54,930 nt of DNA, from contig CAJTGB010000034.1 in NCBI GenBank assembly GCA_910575835.1, positions 1-54,930 of the forward strand, read 5' to 3'. The DNA is from Lachnospiraceae bacterium (GTDB lineage: Bacteria > Bacillota > Clostridia > Lachnospirales > Lachnospiraceae). Shown here piece by piece: positions 24,140-32,784 of the stretch. Numbering within the stretch: the first letter of the stretch is position 1; the number at the start of each line of letters is the position of its first letter. A program made the translations under genes and the position numbers. A model generated the notes under the pieces. The model had not been told where the DNA came from, made no database searches, and saw nothing but the letters and a program-made list of their open reading frames with translations.

Positions 24140-24748
24140 ATGGAAGGAAGGAAAAAACAGCTATTCACAATTCCAAAGAATTTTCCAAAGAATTTCTCGC
24201 TGAAAAAGTTAAAAAAGGACCAGATCTTGATTCTCCTGCTTGCAGGCATCTTACTGCTCGTCATATCCCTTCCGGTTGACAAAAAGGAGACCGTAAGGGA
24301 GGAGCGGACGGGAATAAAAAGAAGCGCGGAGGATACGGGCTATGACCAGGACGCGTATCTGTACAGCTTAGAGCAGCGATTGGAGCAAACGTTGTCTCAG
24401 ATGGCGGGCGTGGGGGATGTGACGGTTATGATCACGCTGAAATCTTCGGCGGAGAAGGTGGTGGAGAAGGATCTGGAGGCGGCGAAGGAGGCTGTCACGG
24501 AATCCGACAGCCAGGGCGGCGCAAGGTCGACCCAGAACGACAGCCGCGCGGAGACGACCGTGTACGCGGACGGCGGCGCGCAGGGAGAGCCGTATGTCAG
24601 CAAGGAGCTATGCCCGCAGATCGAGGGGGTGGTGGTGATCGCCGGCGGCGGAGAGGATTCTGTAGTCAAACAGAATATAACTGAGGCAGTTCAGGCATTA
24701 TTTGGGATAGACACGCATAAGATTAGAATAATGAAGAAGAGTTCATAA
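24140..24748 (+). CDS. spoIIIAG: Stage III sporulation protein AG
   Basis: The protein has 202 residues. One membrane helix (ILILLLAGILLLVISLPV, about 30-47) anchors an extracellular/intermembrane domain with LEQTLSQMAGVGDVTVMITLKSS (about 83-105), a flexible acidic middle and the terminal TEAVQALFGIDTHKIRIMKKS. SpoIIIAG forms large rings in the space between mother cell and forespore. AAGGAGG about 24128-24133 supports the ATG. It lies 27 bases before spoIIIAH. Confidence 0.92.
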   Translation: MEGRKKQLFTIPKNFPKNFSLKKLKKDQILILLLAGILLLVISLPVDKKETVREERTGIKRSAEDTGYDQDAYLYSLEQRLEQTLSQMAGVGDVTVMITLKSSAEKVVEKDLEAAKEAVTESDSQGGARSTQNDSRAETTVYADGGAQGEPYVSKELCPQIEGVVVIAGGGEDSVVKQNITEAVQALFGIDTHKIRIMKKSS

Positions 24749-24775
24749 TAATGTGGCAAAACAGGAGGAAGAACA

Positions 24776-25411
24776 GTGAAACAAATAGTGAAGAAAAATC
24801 AGATTATTATTGCGGCATTGGCTGTCATGATCGCGGCGGCGGGATACCTGAATTATTCGGGGAAGATCTTCGGCGGCGACAAGGAGGCGGAGACCGCCAG
24901 CGCTGACCTGGCGAACCAGGAGCTATTGGATATCTCGGAGGAAGATCTTGCAAGTGCATCGGAGGATATCGAGAGCCAGGACGGCGGAGAAGGTTCTGAC
25001 GGCAGCGTGGACGGGACGCCGGGCGAGGCGGTGCTTACAAGCGGCGAGACCAGCGCCGTGGTTGCGGAGGCAAAGGTGACGAGAGAGCAGGTACGGGCGA
25101 AGAACAAGGAATCTCTGCTAGAGATCATTGATAACGAGGGCTTAAGCGACGAGCAGAAGCAGAATGCGGTAAACCAGATGGTCGCAATGACGGATCTCGC
25201 GGAAAAGGAAGCGGCGGCGGAGACTCTTCTTGCATCTAAAGGATTTAACGAGGTAGTCATAAGCCTTACCGCGGATACGGCGGACGTCGTGGTGAATGCG
25301 GCGGACTTAAGCGACGCTAACCGAGCGCAGATCGAAGACATCGTGGCAAGGAAAACGGGCGTAGCGGCACAGAATATTGTGATTACGCCGGTTAATTCAG
25401 AAGGAAAGTAA
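24776..25411 (+). CDS. spoIIIAH: Stage III sporulation protein AH
   Basis: The 211-residue protein has one membrane helix (QIIIAALAVMIAAAGYLNYSG, about 8-28) and an acidic linker. The C-terminal ring-building domain of the YscJ/FliF type includes REQVRAKNKESLLEII, AAAETLLASKGFNEVVISLTAD and IEDIVARKTGVAAQNIVITPVN. SpoIIIAH meets SpoIIQ across the intermembrane space. The start is GTG at 24776, preceded by CAGGAGG (24762-24768). This is the last gene of the operon. No clear terminator follows, but a new promoter starts at 25420. Confidence 0.93.
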   Translation: MKQIVKKNQIIIAALAVMIAAAGYLNYSGKIFGGDKEAETASADLANQELLDISEEDLASASEDIESQDGGEGSDGSVDGTPGEAVLTSGETSAVVAEAKVTREQVRAKNKESLLEIIDNEGLSDEQKQNAVNQMVAMTDLAEKEAAAETLLASKGFNEVVISLTADTADVVVNAADLSDANRAQIEDIVARKTGVAAQNIVITPVNSEGK

Positions 25412-25419
25412 GAAAAATA

Positions 25420-25448
25420 TTTACATTGAAAAAGAAGTTTACTATAAT
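25420..25448 (+). promoter_or_regulatory. Sigma-A-type promoter for the FtsA-like gene
   Basis: TTTACA at 25420-25425 and a perfect TATAAT at 25443-25448 are 17 bases apart. The predicted leader is about 130 bases and contains three hairpins. Confidence 0.8.
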
Positions 25449-25497
25449 AATAGATAATGTATACGATAGAAAATATTACTTAAAGTCAAAGACCCTG

Positions 25498-25552
25498 CGG
25501 CGATCGCCGAATATCCATGCGAGCATGGCTGTTCGGCCCGTTGCTTCGCGGG
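25498..25552 (+). ncRNA. Hairpin-rich leader of the FtsA-like gene
   Basis: Three compact self-complementary units follow each other: the 12-base palindrome CGGCGATCGCCG (25498-25509); CCATGC-GA-GCATGG (25515-25528) nested in CCGAA/TTCGG (25507-25511 with 25532-25536); and CCCG/CGGG (25537-25540 with 25549-25552). It lies between the promoter and the ribosome binding site. It may be a regulatory leader or a REP-like repeat that landed there. Confidence 0.5.
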
Positions 25553-25584
25553 AATAAATGTAATGGTGTACTAGGAGGATGGGA

Positions 25585-28215
25585 ATGGCGAAGGCACAGA
25601 TTAAGAAGGCACAGGTTCAGGCGGAGAACGCGGTATTTGCTCTGGATATCGGGACACGCAGCATTATAGGAATGGTTGGAGTCGTTGAAGACGGTAAGGT
25701 AAGGATCGTTGCCATTGATAAGGAAGAGCATACGGAACGTGCGATGGTCGACGGTCAGATCGAGAATATAGATAAGGTGACCGCGCTGGCTAATAAGGTG
25801 AAGAAGCGGCTGGAGGAGAAGGTTCATTTTAAACTGACCCGGGTCTGTGTGGCTGCTGCGGGGCGCGCCCTAAGAACGAGGCGCGCGGAGTATGAGATCA
25901 ATCTTAAGAATAAGCAGGTGATCGATGATGAGATCATCAGCCGTCTTGAGGCCGGAGCCATCAACAGGGTAGAGGAGGCGTTCGACGCGGAGAACAGCGC
26001 TGAGGACGATATGCGCCGCTTCTATCTGGTCGGCTATACCGTCTGCCAGTATTATCTGGACGATTACAGGATCTCAAGCCTTAAGGACCACCGGGGACAG
26101 AATGTGAAGGTGGACCTTATAGCGACATTTCTTCCGAGCGAGGTAGTGGAGAGCCTGTATACTACGATGAATAAGATTGGCCTTGAGGTGGTCAGCATTA
26201 CTCTGGAGCCGATTGCGGCGATCAATGCGGCGATCCCTGAGAATCTGCGCCTTCTTAATCTGGTCATGGTGGATATCGGAGCCGGTACTTCGGATATTGC
26301 GGCATGTACGGGCGGAAGCGTGACGGGATATACCATGGCTACCGTTGCCGGTGATGAGGTGACGGAGACTATCATGCGGGAATACCTGGTGGATTTTGGA
26401 ACTGCGGAGGGGATGAAGGCTCAGATCGAACAGGAGGAGGTGGTTACATTCACCGATATCCTGGGATTCGAGAGGAAGGCCTCCAGGGAAGAGGTGCTCC
26501 AGTGTATCCAGAGCACTTCCGAGCTCTTGAGCAAGGAGATCGCTCAGAAGGTCCTGGAGGTGAACGGCGGCGCGCCGTCCGCGTTATTCCTGGCGGGAGG
26601 CGGCAGCAAGCTGGCGGGCCTTAAGGAAGGTATCACGGCGGCTCTTTCCATGGATGCGAACCGTGTGGCGATTGCGGGGAATAATTTTAAGATCAGTGCG
26701 TTCTCGGACGAGTACGACCTGAATAATCCAGAATATACCACGCCTCTTGGGATTACGGTTTCTTCCGGTTTGAATCTCATTAACGACAGCTTCCGGGTGA
26801 CTCTTAACGGAAGGGCGGCGAAGCTTTTTCGAAGCGGGAGCTTTACTGCGCTGAATCTTCTGATGATGAACGGTTATAATTTCCAGGATATCCTGGGACG
26901 TCCTGGCACGAGCCTTACCGTTATGGTGAACGGTAAGCGCAAGGTGTTCTATGGTACGGCGGCGATGCCGTCCTCTCTCTTCATTAACAAGAAGGAAGGG
27001 AAGCTCTCTACGGTCATCAATGCGGGGGATTGTATAGATTTTGAACCTGCTGTTCCCGGTATTCCGGCGAAGGCCTGCCTGGGGGATATCGAGGGTGCAG
27101 ACGAGTGTGTTGAGATTACGTTGAACGGAAAGGTTATGCCTCTTGATACGCCTCTTAAGATCGGGGATGTGATCCGGGTCCGTATGCCGAAGCCGGAGAA
27201 GGAAGAACCTGTTGTAAGAGAGTCTGTTAAGAGAGATTCCGCAGAGGATGAGCTTGCAGGAGAAGAACTTGCAGAAGATGAGCTTGCAGAATACGGGTCT
27301 GAGACGGGAGAGACTGTATCGAAGGAAGAGCCGGATCTGGTGCGGGATGGACAGGCGGATCCTGGCAGAGGGATCGTAGATACTGGAGATGTAGAAGTAG
27401 CTGCCGCGGATGCGGTTACAGCGGGCGGAGCAGGTAGAGCAGATAGATTGGATAGGGCAGATCGCGTAGATAGTGTAGATGGGCTGGATGCGGATGCTGC
27501 AGGTGCAGGTATAGGTACAGCAGGCGCGGGTGAAGGTGATATAGCGGAAGATGCTGTGGAGGCAGGTGTAGCAGGCGCAGATGCGGGAAGGATAGTTGCA
27601 GAAGTTGAAAAAGCGGGGGCAGTAGGAGCAGATGCGGCAGGAACGGATGCGGAAAGGATAGTTGCGGAAGTTGAGAAAGCAGTTGCGGCGGGCAGATCTG
27701 AGCTGCAGGAGGAGTACGGTAATCAAAGGTTCGATGAAGTGGAAGCGGTGATCCGTGAGTCTGGGATTCTGGGTTCCCGGGGCGGAAATTCTGTGAGAGC
27801 AGGGGAAGGTCAGCTTGTTCTGGATTTTACCAGTGGAGATGGGGACGGATCTGCAGAAGTGCGCAAGACGCAGACGGTCAGGAAAGAACCGTCGGTTTCT
27901 GTGCCGGTCGGGAACCGGCCGCCGGTTTCTGCTGTGCCGGTCAGGGACAGGCCGCCGGTTCCTGTACAGACCAGGGAAGAGCCGCCGGTTCGCGCGCCTG
28001 AGATGGTGAGCTTCCGGCTTAATGGTTCTGCGCTTCGCCTTCCGAAAAAGGAGGGCGGGAATCCGTATTATCTGATGGATATGATCCAGTATTCCGGGAT
28101 CAATGTCCGTAATCCCAAGGGGAAGATCAATCTGATGGTGAATGGTGAACCGGGAATGTTCCAACAGCGTCTTGCACCGGGAGATGATATTGTCATTGAA
28201 GAAGGGGAATTGTGA
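25585..28215 (+). CDS. FtsA-like (actin/Hsp70 fold) cell-division-type ATPase with extended C-terminus
   Basis: The protein has 876 residues. The first 400 are FtsA/PilM-like: the phosphate-1 motif ALDIGTRSIIG (about 15-25), the SHS2-type insert with VCVAAAGRALRT, the phosphate-2 motif VMVDIGAGTSDIAA (about 228-241) and the adenosine motif FLAGGGSKLAGL (about 334-345). The region 402-490 (FRVTLNGRAAKL..MVNGKRKVFYG) and the last 70 residues (SFRLNGSALRL..LMVNGEPGMF) look like two copies of one small domain. Between them lies an about 250-residue low-complexity linker rich in A, G, D and E. AGGAGG at 25573-25578 is six bases from ATG 25585 and abuts an earlier ATG at 25579, so I use 25585. The role is unknown; classical FtsA is about 420 residues and ends in a membrane-binding helix, which I do not see. 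Confidence 0.8.
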   Translation: MAKAQIKKAQVQAENAVFALDIGTRSIIGMVGVVEDGKVRIVAIDKEEHTERAMVDGQIENIDKVTALANKVKKRLEEKVHFKLTRVCVAAAGRALRTRRAEYEINLKNKQVIDDEIISRLEAGAINRVEEAFDAENSAEDDMRRFYLVGYTVCQYYLDDYRISSLKDHRGQNVKVDLIATFLPSEVVESLYTTMNKIGLEVVSITLEPIAAINAAIPENLRLLNLVMVDIGAGTSDIAACTGGSVTGYTMATVAGDEVTETIMREYLVDFGTAEGMKAQIEQEEVVTFTDILGFERKASREEVLQCIQSTSELLSKEIAQKVLEVNGGAPSALFLAGGGSKLAGLKEGITAALSMDANRVAIAGNNFKISAFSDEYDLNNPEYTTPLGITVSSGLNLINDSFRVTLNGRAAKLFRSGSFTALNLLMMNGYNFQDILGRPGTSLTVMVNGKRKVFYGTAAMPSSLFINKKEGKLSTVINAGDCIDFEPAVPGIPAKACLGDIEGADECVEITLNGKVMPLDTPLKIGDVIRVRMPKPEKEEPVVRESVKRDSAEDELAGEELAEDELAEYGSETGETVSKEEPDLVRDGQADPGRGIVDTGDVEVAAADAVTAGGAGRADRLDRADRVDSVDGLDADAAGAGIGTAGAGEGDIAEDAVEAGVAGADAGRIVAEVEKAGAVGADAAGTDAERIVAEVEKAVAAGRSELQEEYGNQRFDEVEAVIRESGILGSRGGNSVRAGEGQLVLDFTSGDGDGSAEVRKTQTVRKEPSVSVPVGNRPPVSAVPVRDRPPVPVQTREEPPVRAPEMVSFRLNGSALRLPKKEGGNPYYLMDMIQYSGINVRNPKGKINLMVNGEPGMFQQRLAPGDDIVIEEGEL

Positions 28216-28431
28216 TAAGTGATATAGGTGCTATCTTTGAGCATGTTATTCACTCTTGAAGGGCGGCGGCACGACTACTTTTTTGATGGTCCGCAAGGTA
28301 ATCCGATCAGTTGGATGTATATGTGAAGGCAGAAGAAGATATAGTATTCGAGCAATAATGTATTTAAATATACTATTGGCAGGAAATGTGCCGGATTACC
28401 AGAAAAAATGATTTGACTGAAAGGATAGGAA

Positions 28432-31023
28432 ATGTCAGTAAAAGATAATAAAAAGATGCATTTAAGTTTCCTCTTTACGTCGGAAGGTTTTCGACCAGAT
28501 ATATTTCAGAATGAGGACGAAATTAAAATATGGACAGGGGAAACGGCATATCGTTCACTTTATCAATTCGGAATGGAGGGAAAGCCGGAGGATGCGACCC
28601 CGTCGGCAGGATTTTTATATCAGGTAGCCGCAGCCTTTTTCGCACGGCTTACAGATTTGCCGGAGTTGGAGCTCGTGAGAGAGAATGCTAAGGTGTCCTT
28701 AAGTAGTGGAGCATTAGAGGAGCTTTTGGCAGCAGTTCCTTTCGTGATTGGTGCGGAATATGTGACAGAGGGATGGATCAAGAGTGTATTTTCAAAGCTT
28801 AATGATATTTTTGCGGAGGAGATTGTCGGCTATGACGGTACGGTTGAGATGTATCTTACGGAGAAAAATCAGAAGCTTCATGTGCCGGAACGAGTTTTTT
28901 TTCATTTGGTAGAAAATAAGGATGCAGAATTCCCTTTCGCCTTTCTGGCTACTTACGCTACGAAGGGCGAGGAAGGAAGGGTAAAGCATGTGCCGTTAAA
29001 ATATGCCCTGACAGAATATGAGAACGAAAGAGAAAAACTCCTGTCTCTTTTGGCTTGTCTAAATCGTGCGGCGGAAGTGTCAGAGCTAGTCAGTGGGTTT
29101 ATGGAAAGCGGAGAATTGTTCCATCCATTGAGATTGACGTCAGAGGAGGCGTATACATTTTTAAAGCAGATAGAGGAGATTGAAAACACTGGGATTCTAT
29201 GCCGGATTCCTAATTGGTGGAGAAAAAAGGCTGCTTCAGTTTCTATGTCTGTAAGCCTTGGAGATGAAAGACCATCTATGTTGGGGTTCGATGCTCTTAT
29301 ATCCATGAAGCCCAAGCTTGAAGTGGATGGTGTAGAATTAACACAGACGGATATCAGGAAGCTCTTAGCGCAGACAGAGGGACTTGCTTTCTTAAAAGGG
29401 AAATGGATAGAAGTAGACCATGCAAGACTTAGAAAACTTTTGGAAGAAATGGACGAAAAGAGTGGAGAGATTACGTTGATGGAGGCTCTCCGAATGGAGA
29501 TAGGAACGGAGCCTGTAGATGTGGGGGCGATGGTGAGCAATGGGAAATGGCTGTCTGAGCTGCTTCGTGATTTGCGGCGGCCGGAGAAGATACGGAAAGC
29601 AGCGGTTCCAAGTACGATTCATGCAGAGCTTCGTCCTTATCAGAAAAATGGGTATGCATGGCTAAACTATATGGACAAGTTGGGATTTGGCGCATGTCTT
29701 GCTGATGATATGGGACTTGGAAAAACTTTGCAGGTATTGACTTACCTTGAAAAGCTCAGGAAGCGGGAGAAAAATGCCCGAGTGCTTCTTATAGTCCCGG
29801 CATCTTTGCTTGGGAATTGGCAGAGAGAGGCGGAAAAATTTGCACCAAAGCTGGATTTACTGATACTTCACGGCAGCAGCGCACCGGTTTTAGGGAAATT
29901 AGTGTCAGAAGAACCTGCTTTTTTAAATATTACGACTTATGGTATGATACCAAGAATTAAGGAGCTTAAAGATATAAACTGGACATGTATTATACTGGAT
30001 GAGGCACAGGCGATTAAAAATCCGGCGACAAAGCAGACGAAGGAGATTAAAAAACTTTCCGGAAGAATGCGGATCGCTATGACTGGAACGCCTATTGAAA
30101 ATGATTTGACGAATCTCTGGTCTTTGTTCGATTTCCTTAATAAAGGGCTTATGGGAACATCGGCGGAGTTTGGACAGTTTACGAAGCGGCTCAAAGAGCA
30201 TCCGGAAAAATATGCTCAGCTAAAATCCATGGTAGCACCTTTCATGCTGCGGCGCGTCAAGACGGATAAAAGTATTATCGCAGATTTGCCGGAGAAACTG
30301 GAAACCATTGATTATGCCGCCCTTTCTAAAAAACAGGTTGTGCTGTACCGGAAGACGGTAGAGGAGATGGAGGAAAGAATTCTGAATTCAGAAGGAATTG
30401 AGCGGCGCGGTGTGGTATTGGCTACGATTATCAAGCTCAAACAAATTTGTAACCATCCCGACCAGTATCTGGGGCAGGAGACATTTTCAGGGGATGACAG
30501 CGGAAAATTTGCTTTACTTAAAAGTATCTGTGAGACAATCTATGAAAAACGAGAGCGTGTACTGGTATTTACACAATTTCGTGAGATTACGGAATATTTA
30601 GCACAGTTTTTAAAGGAGATATTCCACACTGACGGTTATGTGCTGCATGGCGGGACTCCAGTCAGCAGAAGGTCAAAGATTGTGGAAGCATTTCAAGGGA
30701 ATGCGTACGTTCCTTTTATTGTACTGTCTGTGAAAGCAGGAGGAACGGGGCTGAACCTCACGAAAGCCAATCATGTCATTCATTTTGACCGCTGGTGGAA
30801 TCCGGCGGTGGAAAATCAGGCTACAGACCGGGCATTCCGTATCGGTCAGACAAAGAATGTCATGGTGCATAAGTTGGTTTGCCAAAAGACAATTGAAGAA
30901 AAGATAGACGCTATTATCGAATCCAAGAAGGAGCTTGCGGAAAATGTCATCGGCTCCGGAGGAGAGAAATGGATTACAGAGCTTGACAACAATGCACTGA
31001 TGAATCTACTCCGTCTGGGATAG
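28432..31023 (+). CDS. SNF2-family DEAD/DEAH-box helicase (YwqA-like)
   Basis: The protein has 863 residues. An N-terminal region of about 390 residues has no familiar motif. The SNF2 ATPase core follows: motif I DDMGLGKTLQ (from about 425), motif Ia LLIVPASLLGNW, motif II DEAQAIKNP (about 523-531), motif III AMTGTPIEN, and in the second lobe FTQFREITEYL, LSVKAGGTGLNLT (motif V) and ATDRAFRIGQTKNV (motif VI). It is a double-stranded-DNA translocase by family. AAAGGATAGGA before the ATG is the ribosome binding site. The SWIM zinc-finger gene follows after 38 bases, the same pairing as Bacillus ywqA-ywqB. It probably acts in DNA repair or chromosome handling; the substrate is unknown. The 216-base spacer upstream shows no clear promoter. 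Confidence 0.88.
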   Translation: MSVKDNKKMHLSFLFTSEGFRPDIFQNEDEIKIWTGETAYRSLYQFGMEGKPEDATPSAGFLYQVAAAFFARLTDLPELELVRENAKVSLSSGALEELLAAVPFVIGAEYVTEGWIKSVFSKLNDIFAEEIVGYDGTVEMYLTEKNQKLHVPERVFFHLVENKDAEFPFAFLATYATKGEEGRVKHVPLKYALTEYENEREKLLSLLACLNRAAEVSELVSGFMESGELFHPLRLTSEEAYTFLKQIEEIENTGILCRIPNWWRKKAASVSMSVSLGDERPSMLGFDALISMKPKLEVDGVELTQTDIRKLLAQTEGLAFLKGKWIEVDHARLRKLLEEMDEKSGEITLMEALRMEIGTEPVDVGAMVSNGKWLSELLRDLRRPEKIRKAAVPSTIHAELRPYQKNGYAWLNYMDKLGFGACLADDMGLGKTLQVLTYLEKLRKREKNARVLLIVPASLLGNWQREAEKFAPKLDLLILHGSSAPVLGKLVSEEPAFLNITTYGMIPRIKELKDINWTCIILDEAQAIKNPATKQTKEIKKLSGRMRIAMTGTPIENDLTNLWSLFDFLNKGLMGTSAEFGQFTKRLKEHPEKYAQLKSMVAPFMLRRVKTDKSIIADLPEKLETIDYAALSKKQVVLYRKTVEEMEERILNSEGIERRGVVLATIIKLKQICNHPDQYLGQETFSGDDSGKFALLKSICETIYEKRERVLVFTQFREITEYLAQFLKEIFHTDGYVLHGGTPVSRRSKIVEAFQGNAYVPFIVLSVKAGGTGLNLTKANHVIHFDRWWNPAVENQATDRAFRIGQTKNVMVHKLVCQKTIEEKIDAIIESKKELAENVIGSGGEKWITELDNNALMNLLRLG

Positions 31024-31061
31024 TGTCTTTCGTGATACGGGAGTGAAAGGAGAAAATCGAC

Positions 31062-31790
31062 ATGAGCCGGAAATACTGGAGAGACTTCCCGCAGTATAGC
31101 CAACCGGATGCGTCAGAGCTGCGGAAAAAATCAGAAGCGACAAAGAAAAAGGAAAGAGAAAAGGGCAAGGTATTAGAGCCGGTTGTCATAAAGGGAAGGG
31201 CGATAACAAATAACTGGTGGGGGAATGCATGGTGCGAAAATCTGGAGAGATACGCAGATTATGAAAGTAGGTTAGGGCGGGGGAAACGCTATGTCCGTAA
31301 TGGTTCTGTTGTAGATCTTAAGATTAAGAAAGGGAGGATACTGGCGAGGGTGCAGGGGACACGTAAGACGCCTTATAAGGTAGAGATTAGGATTAGCCCA
31401 TTGTCGGAGGAAAAGTGCCAGGCGATTATAAAAAAATGCGGAAGAAAGCTTGACAATTTGGAAAGACTTTTGACCGGCGATTTTCCGGAGCAGATGAGTG
31501 AATTGTTCCAAAGTAAAGACGGCCTTTTTCCGGCTCCGAAAGAAATCAGTTTTAGCTGCAGCTGTCCCGACTGGGCGCTGATGTGTAAACATGTGGCTGC
31601 TTCTCTTTATGGTGTAGGAGCATGCCTTGATGAGAATCCGCTTTTGTTTTTTGAACTTAGGGGGATTGATGTGGATCATTTCATTGATGTGACTTTGGCG
31701 AATAAGGTGGAGGCAATGCTTGCGAACGCAGGGAATGTAAGCAGCCGGATGATGGATGATTCGGCAGTGGGGTTGTTCGGAGTGTTGTAA
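31062..31790 (+). CDS. SWIM zinc-finger protein (YwqB-like)
   Basis: The 242-residue protein carries a SWIM zinc finger: CSCPDWALMCKHVAA (about 166-180), giving the CxC...CxH ligands. The N-terminal part contains ITNNWWGNAWCENLERY (about 47-63) and RGKRYVRNGSVVDLKI, both typical of this family. SWIM domains bind DNA or protein; here the partner is probably the adjacent SNF2 helicase. GAAAGGAG about 31045-31052 supports the ATG. The gene ends 49 bases before a palindromic insertion element. Confidence 0.9.
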   Translation: MSRKYWRDFPQYSQPDASELRKKSEATKKKEREKGKVLEPVVIKGRAITNNWWGNAWCENLERYADYESRLGRGKRYVRNGSVVDLKIKKGRILARVQGTRKTPYKVEIRISPLSEEKCQAIIKKCGRKLDNLERLLTGDFPEQMSELFQSKDGLFPAPKEISFSCSCPDWALMCKHVAASLYGVGACLDENPLLFFELRGIDVDHFIDVTLANKVEAMLANAGNVSSRMMDDSAVGLFGVL

Positions 31791-31838
31791 AATGAAATGA
31801 ACGTTGGAACAGGCTATTGAAATGGGAATTGACGCAGT

Positions 31839-32051
31839 TAGTACACCGAATAATAAGTAACCAGCCATATAACTTGCCTGATTTTCCATCTGCGTCGTTG
31901 GTCTACACTCCGTTTCGGTCCGCGCTAAACGTGTGCCACTGGCACACAACGCCGTCAATCGGCGTAGCGCCCACTACGCCTCATTCCTCCGCCTTGCATA
32001 TAAAAAATCATTCTGCGTTATATGGCTAGGAACTTATTTTTCGGTGTACTA
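31839..32051. mobile_element. 211-bp palindromic MITE-like element
   Basis: The 34-base arm at 31840-31873 (AGTACACCGAATAATAAG...) matches the reverse complement of 32017-32050 at 30 of 34 positions. The interior holds more hairpins: GTGTGCCA-C-TGGCACAC (31931-31947), CGCCG/CGGCG (31950-31964) and GGCGTAG/CTACGCC (31961-31980), of which the last two exclude each other. No credible coding sequence lies inside. AGTT occurs just outside both ends, which might be a target duplication. Confidence 0.7.
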
Positions 32052-32074
32052 GTTCTGGATATTAGGAGAACTTG

Positions 32075-32470
32075 AAGATGAAGAAAAATTCCACATGCTT
32101 CCGATTATCCAGAAATAACTGGTTGCTGTTTTGCCAAAAGGGGTCGGACAGAACATTGGCAATACCTACATTGGAAACAGTCATACAGTTTTGGATGCAT
32201 TGGTGGAAAAAGTTTTCTGCTGGTATTGGGAAATGCCGCACTTGTCGGTAGTTACAATGGTAGCAACGATAGAATTTTTGTGGATATCAGCACCACAGCA
32301 GATGGGGTAGGCAATTTTCATCATAAGAGCCACAACCCTTTTTCGCCACTTCTCCTTCCGTGCTCTGTAGTGCATTGCTATCCTTAAGAAGATTATAAAC
32401 GAAATCGAGGAGAGGCATAACTTGCTTTTTCATGACTTGTTGGTGCCTTGAGCGAAGCGAAAGGAATGAC
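32075..32470 (-). pseudogene. IS110-family element remnant, copy 1 (deleted transposase)
   Basis: On the minus strand, codons from 32375 read MHYRARKEKWRK... and then the IS110-type start CGADIHKNSIVATIVTTDK with the first acidic residue of the DEDD site. The reading stops soon after KTFST because most of the middle is deleted. The remaining sequence (32117-32182) matches the middle of copy 2 (34079-34143). The end CTTGAGCGAAGCGAAAGGAA (32444-32475 region) is shared with copy 2. The transposase cannot be active. Confidence 0.75.
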
Positions 32471-32562
32471 TAAAAATATGAGTAATAATTTAATTTTTTG
32501 TCAGAGGGAAATCCGTCGTTTGCGGTGCGTGGTGAGGACATATGATGGAATGGATTTCATGG

Positions 32563-32590
32563 GATACAGCAGCCTCTAAAAGGCTGTTGT
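32563..32590 (+). terminator. Hairpin upstream of the Rpn-type gene
   Basis: ACAGCAGCCT at about 32567-32576 pairs with AGGCTGTTGT around a five-base CTAAA loop, followed by a GTCTGTTGG stretch without a strong T run. It may stop transcripts entering from the left. The rest of 32476-32700 shows nothing that I can support. Confidence 0.4.
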
Positions 32591-32709
32591 GTCTGTTGGC
32601 TTAGTAACCCGGTTAAGGAGCAAAAGTGATATATCCTATCCAATGGCACATTTTGGATAGTAATGAATGCAAAGAGAAATTTAGATGAAAAAAATGATTA
32701 CGTTCCAAC

Positions 32710-32738
32710 TTGTAAAGGGCAGACGTTTTGAGTATAAT
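32710..32738 (+). promoter_or_regulatory. Sigma-A-type promoter for the Rpn-type nuclease gene
   Basis: TTGTAA at 32710-32715 and a perfect TATAAT at 32733-32738 are 17 bases apart, 46 bases before the start codon. Confidence 0.7.
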
Positions 32739-32784
32739 TAATTTAAGAAATGCAGGAGTGATAATAGCAGGAAGGAATGATGCT

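Noticed and set aside
26584-28164. Antisense frame of over 500 codons opposite the FtsA-like gene
   Set aside because: It is explained by the biased codons of the linker; the product is full of R, I, C and S without any recognisable domain.
31817-32029. 70-codon plus-strand ORF inside the 211-bp palindromic element
   Set aside because: It starts outside the element, has no ribosome binding site and is explained by the palindrome sequence.
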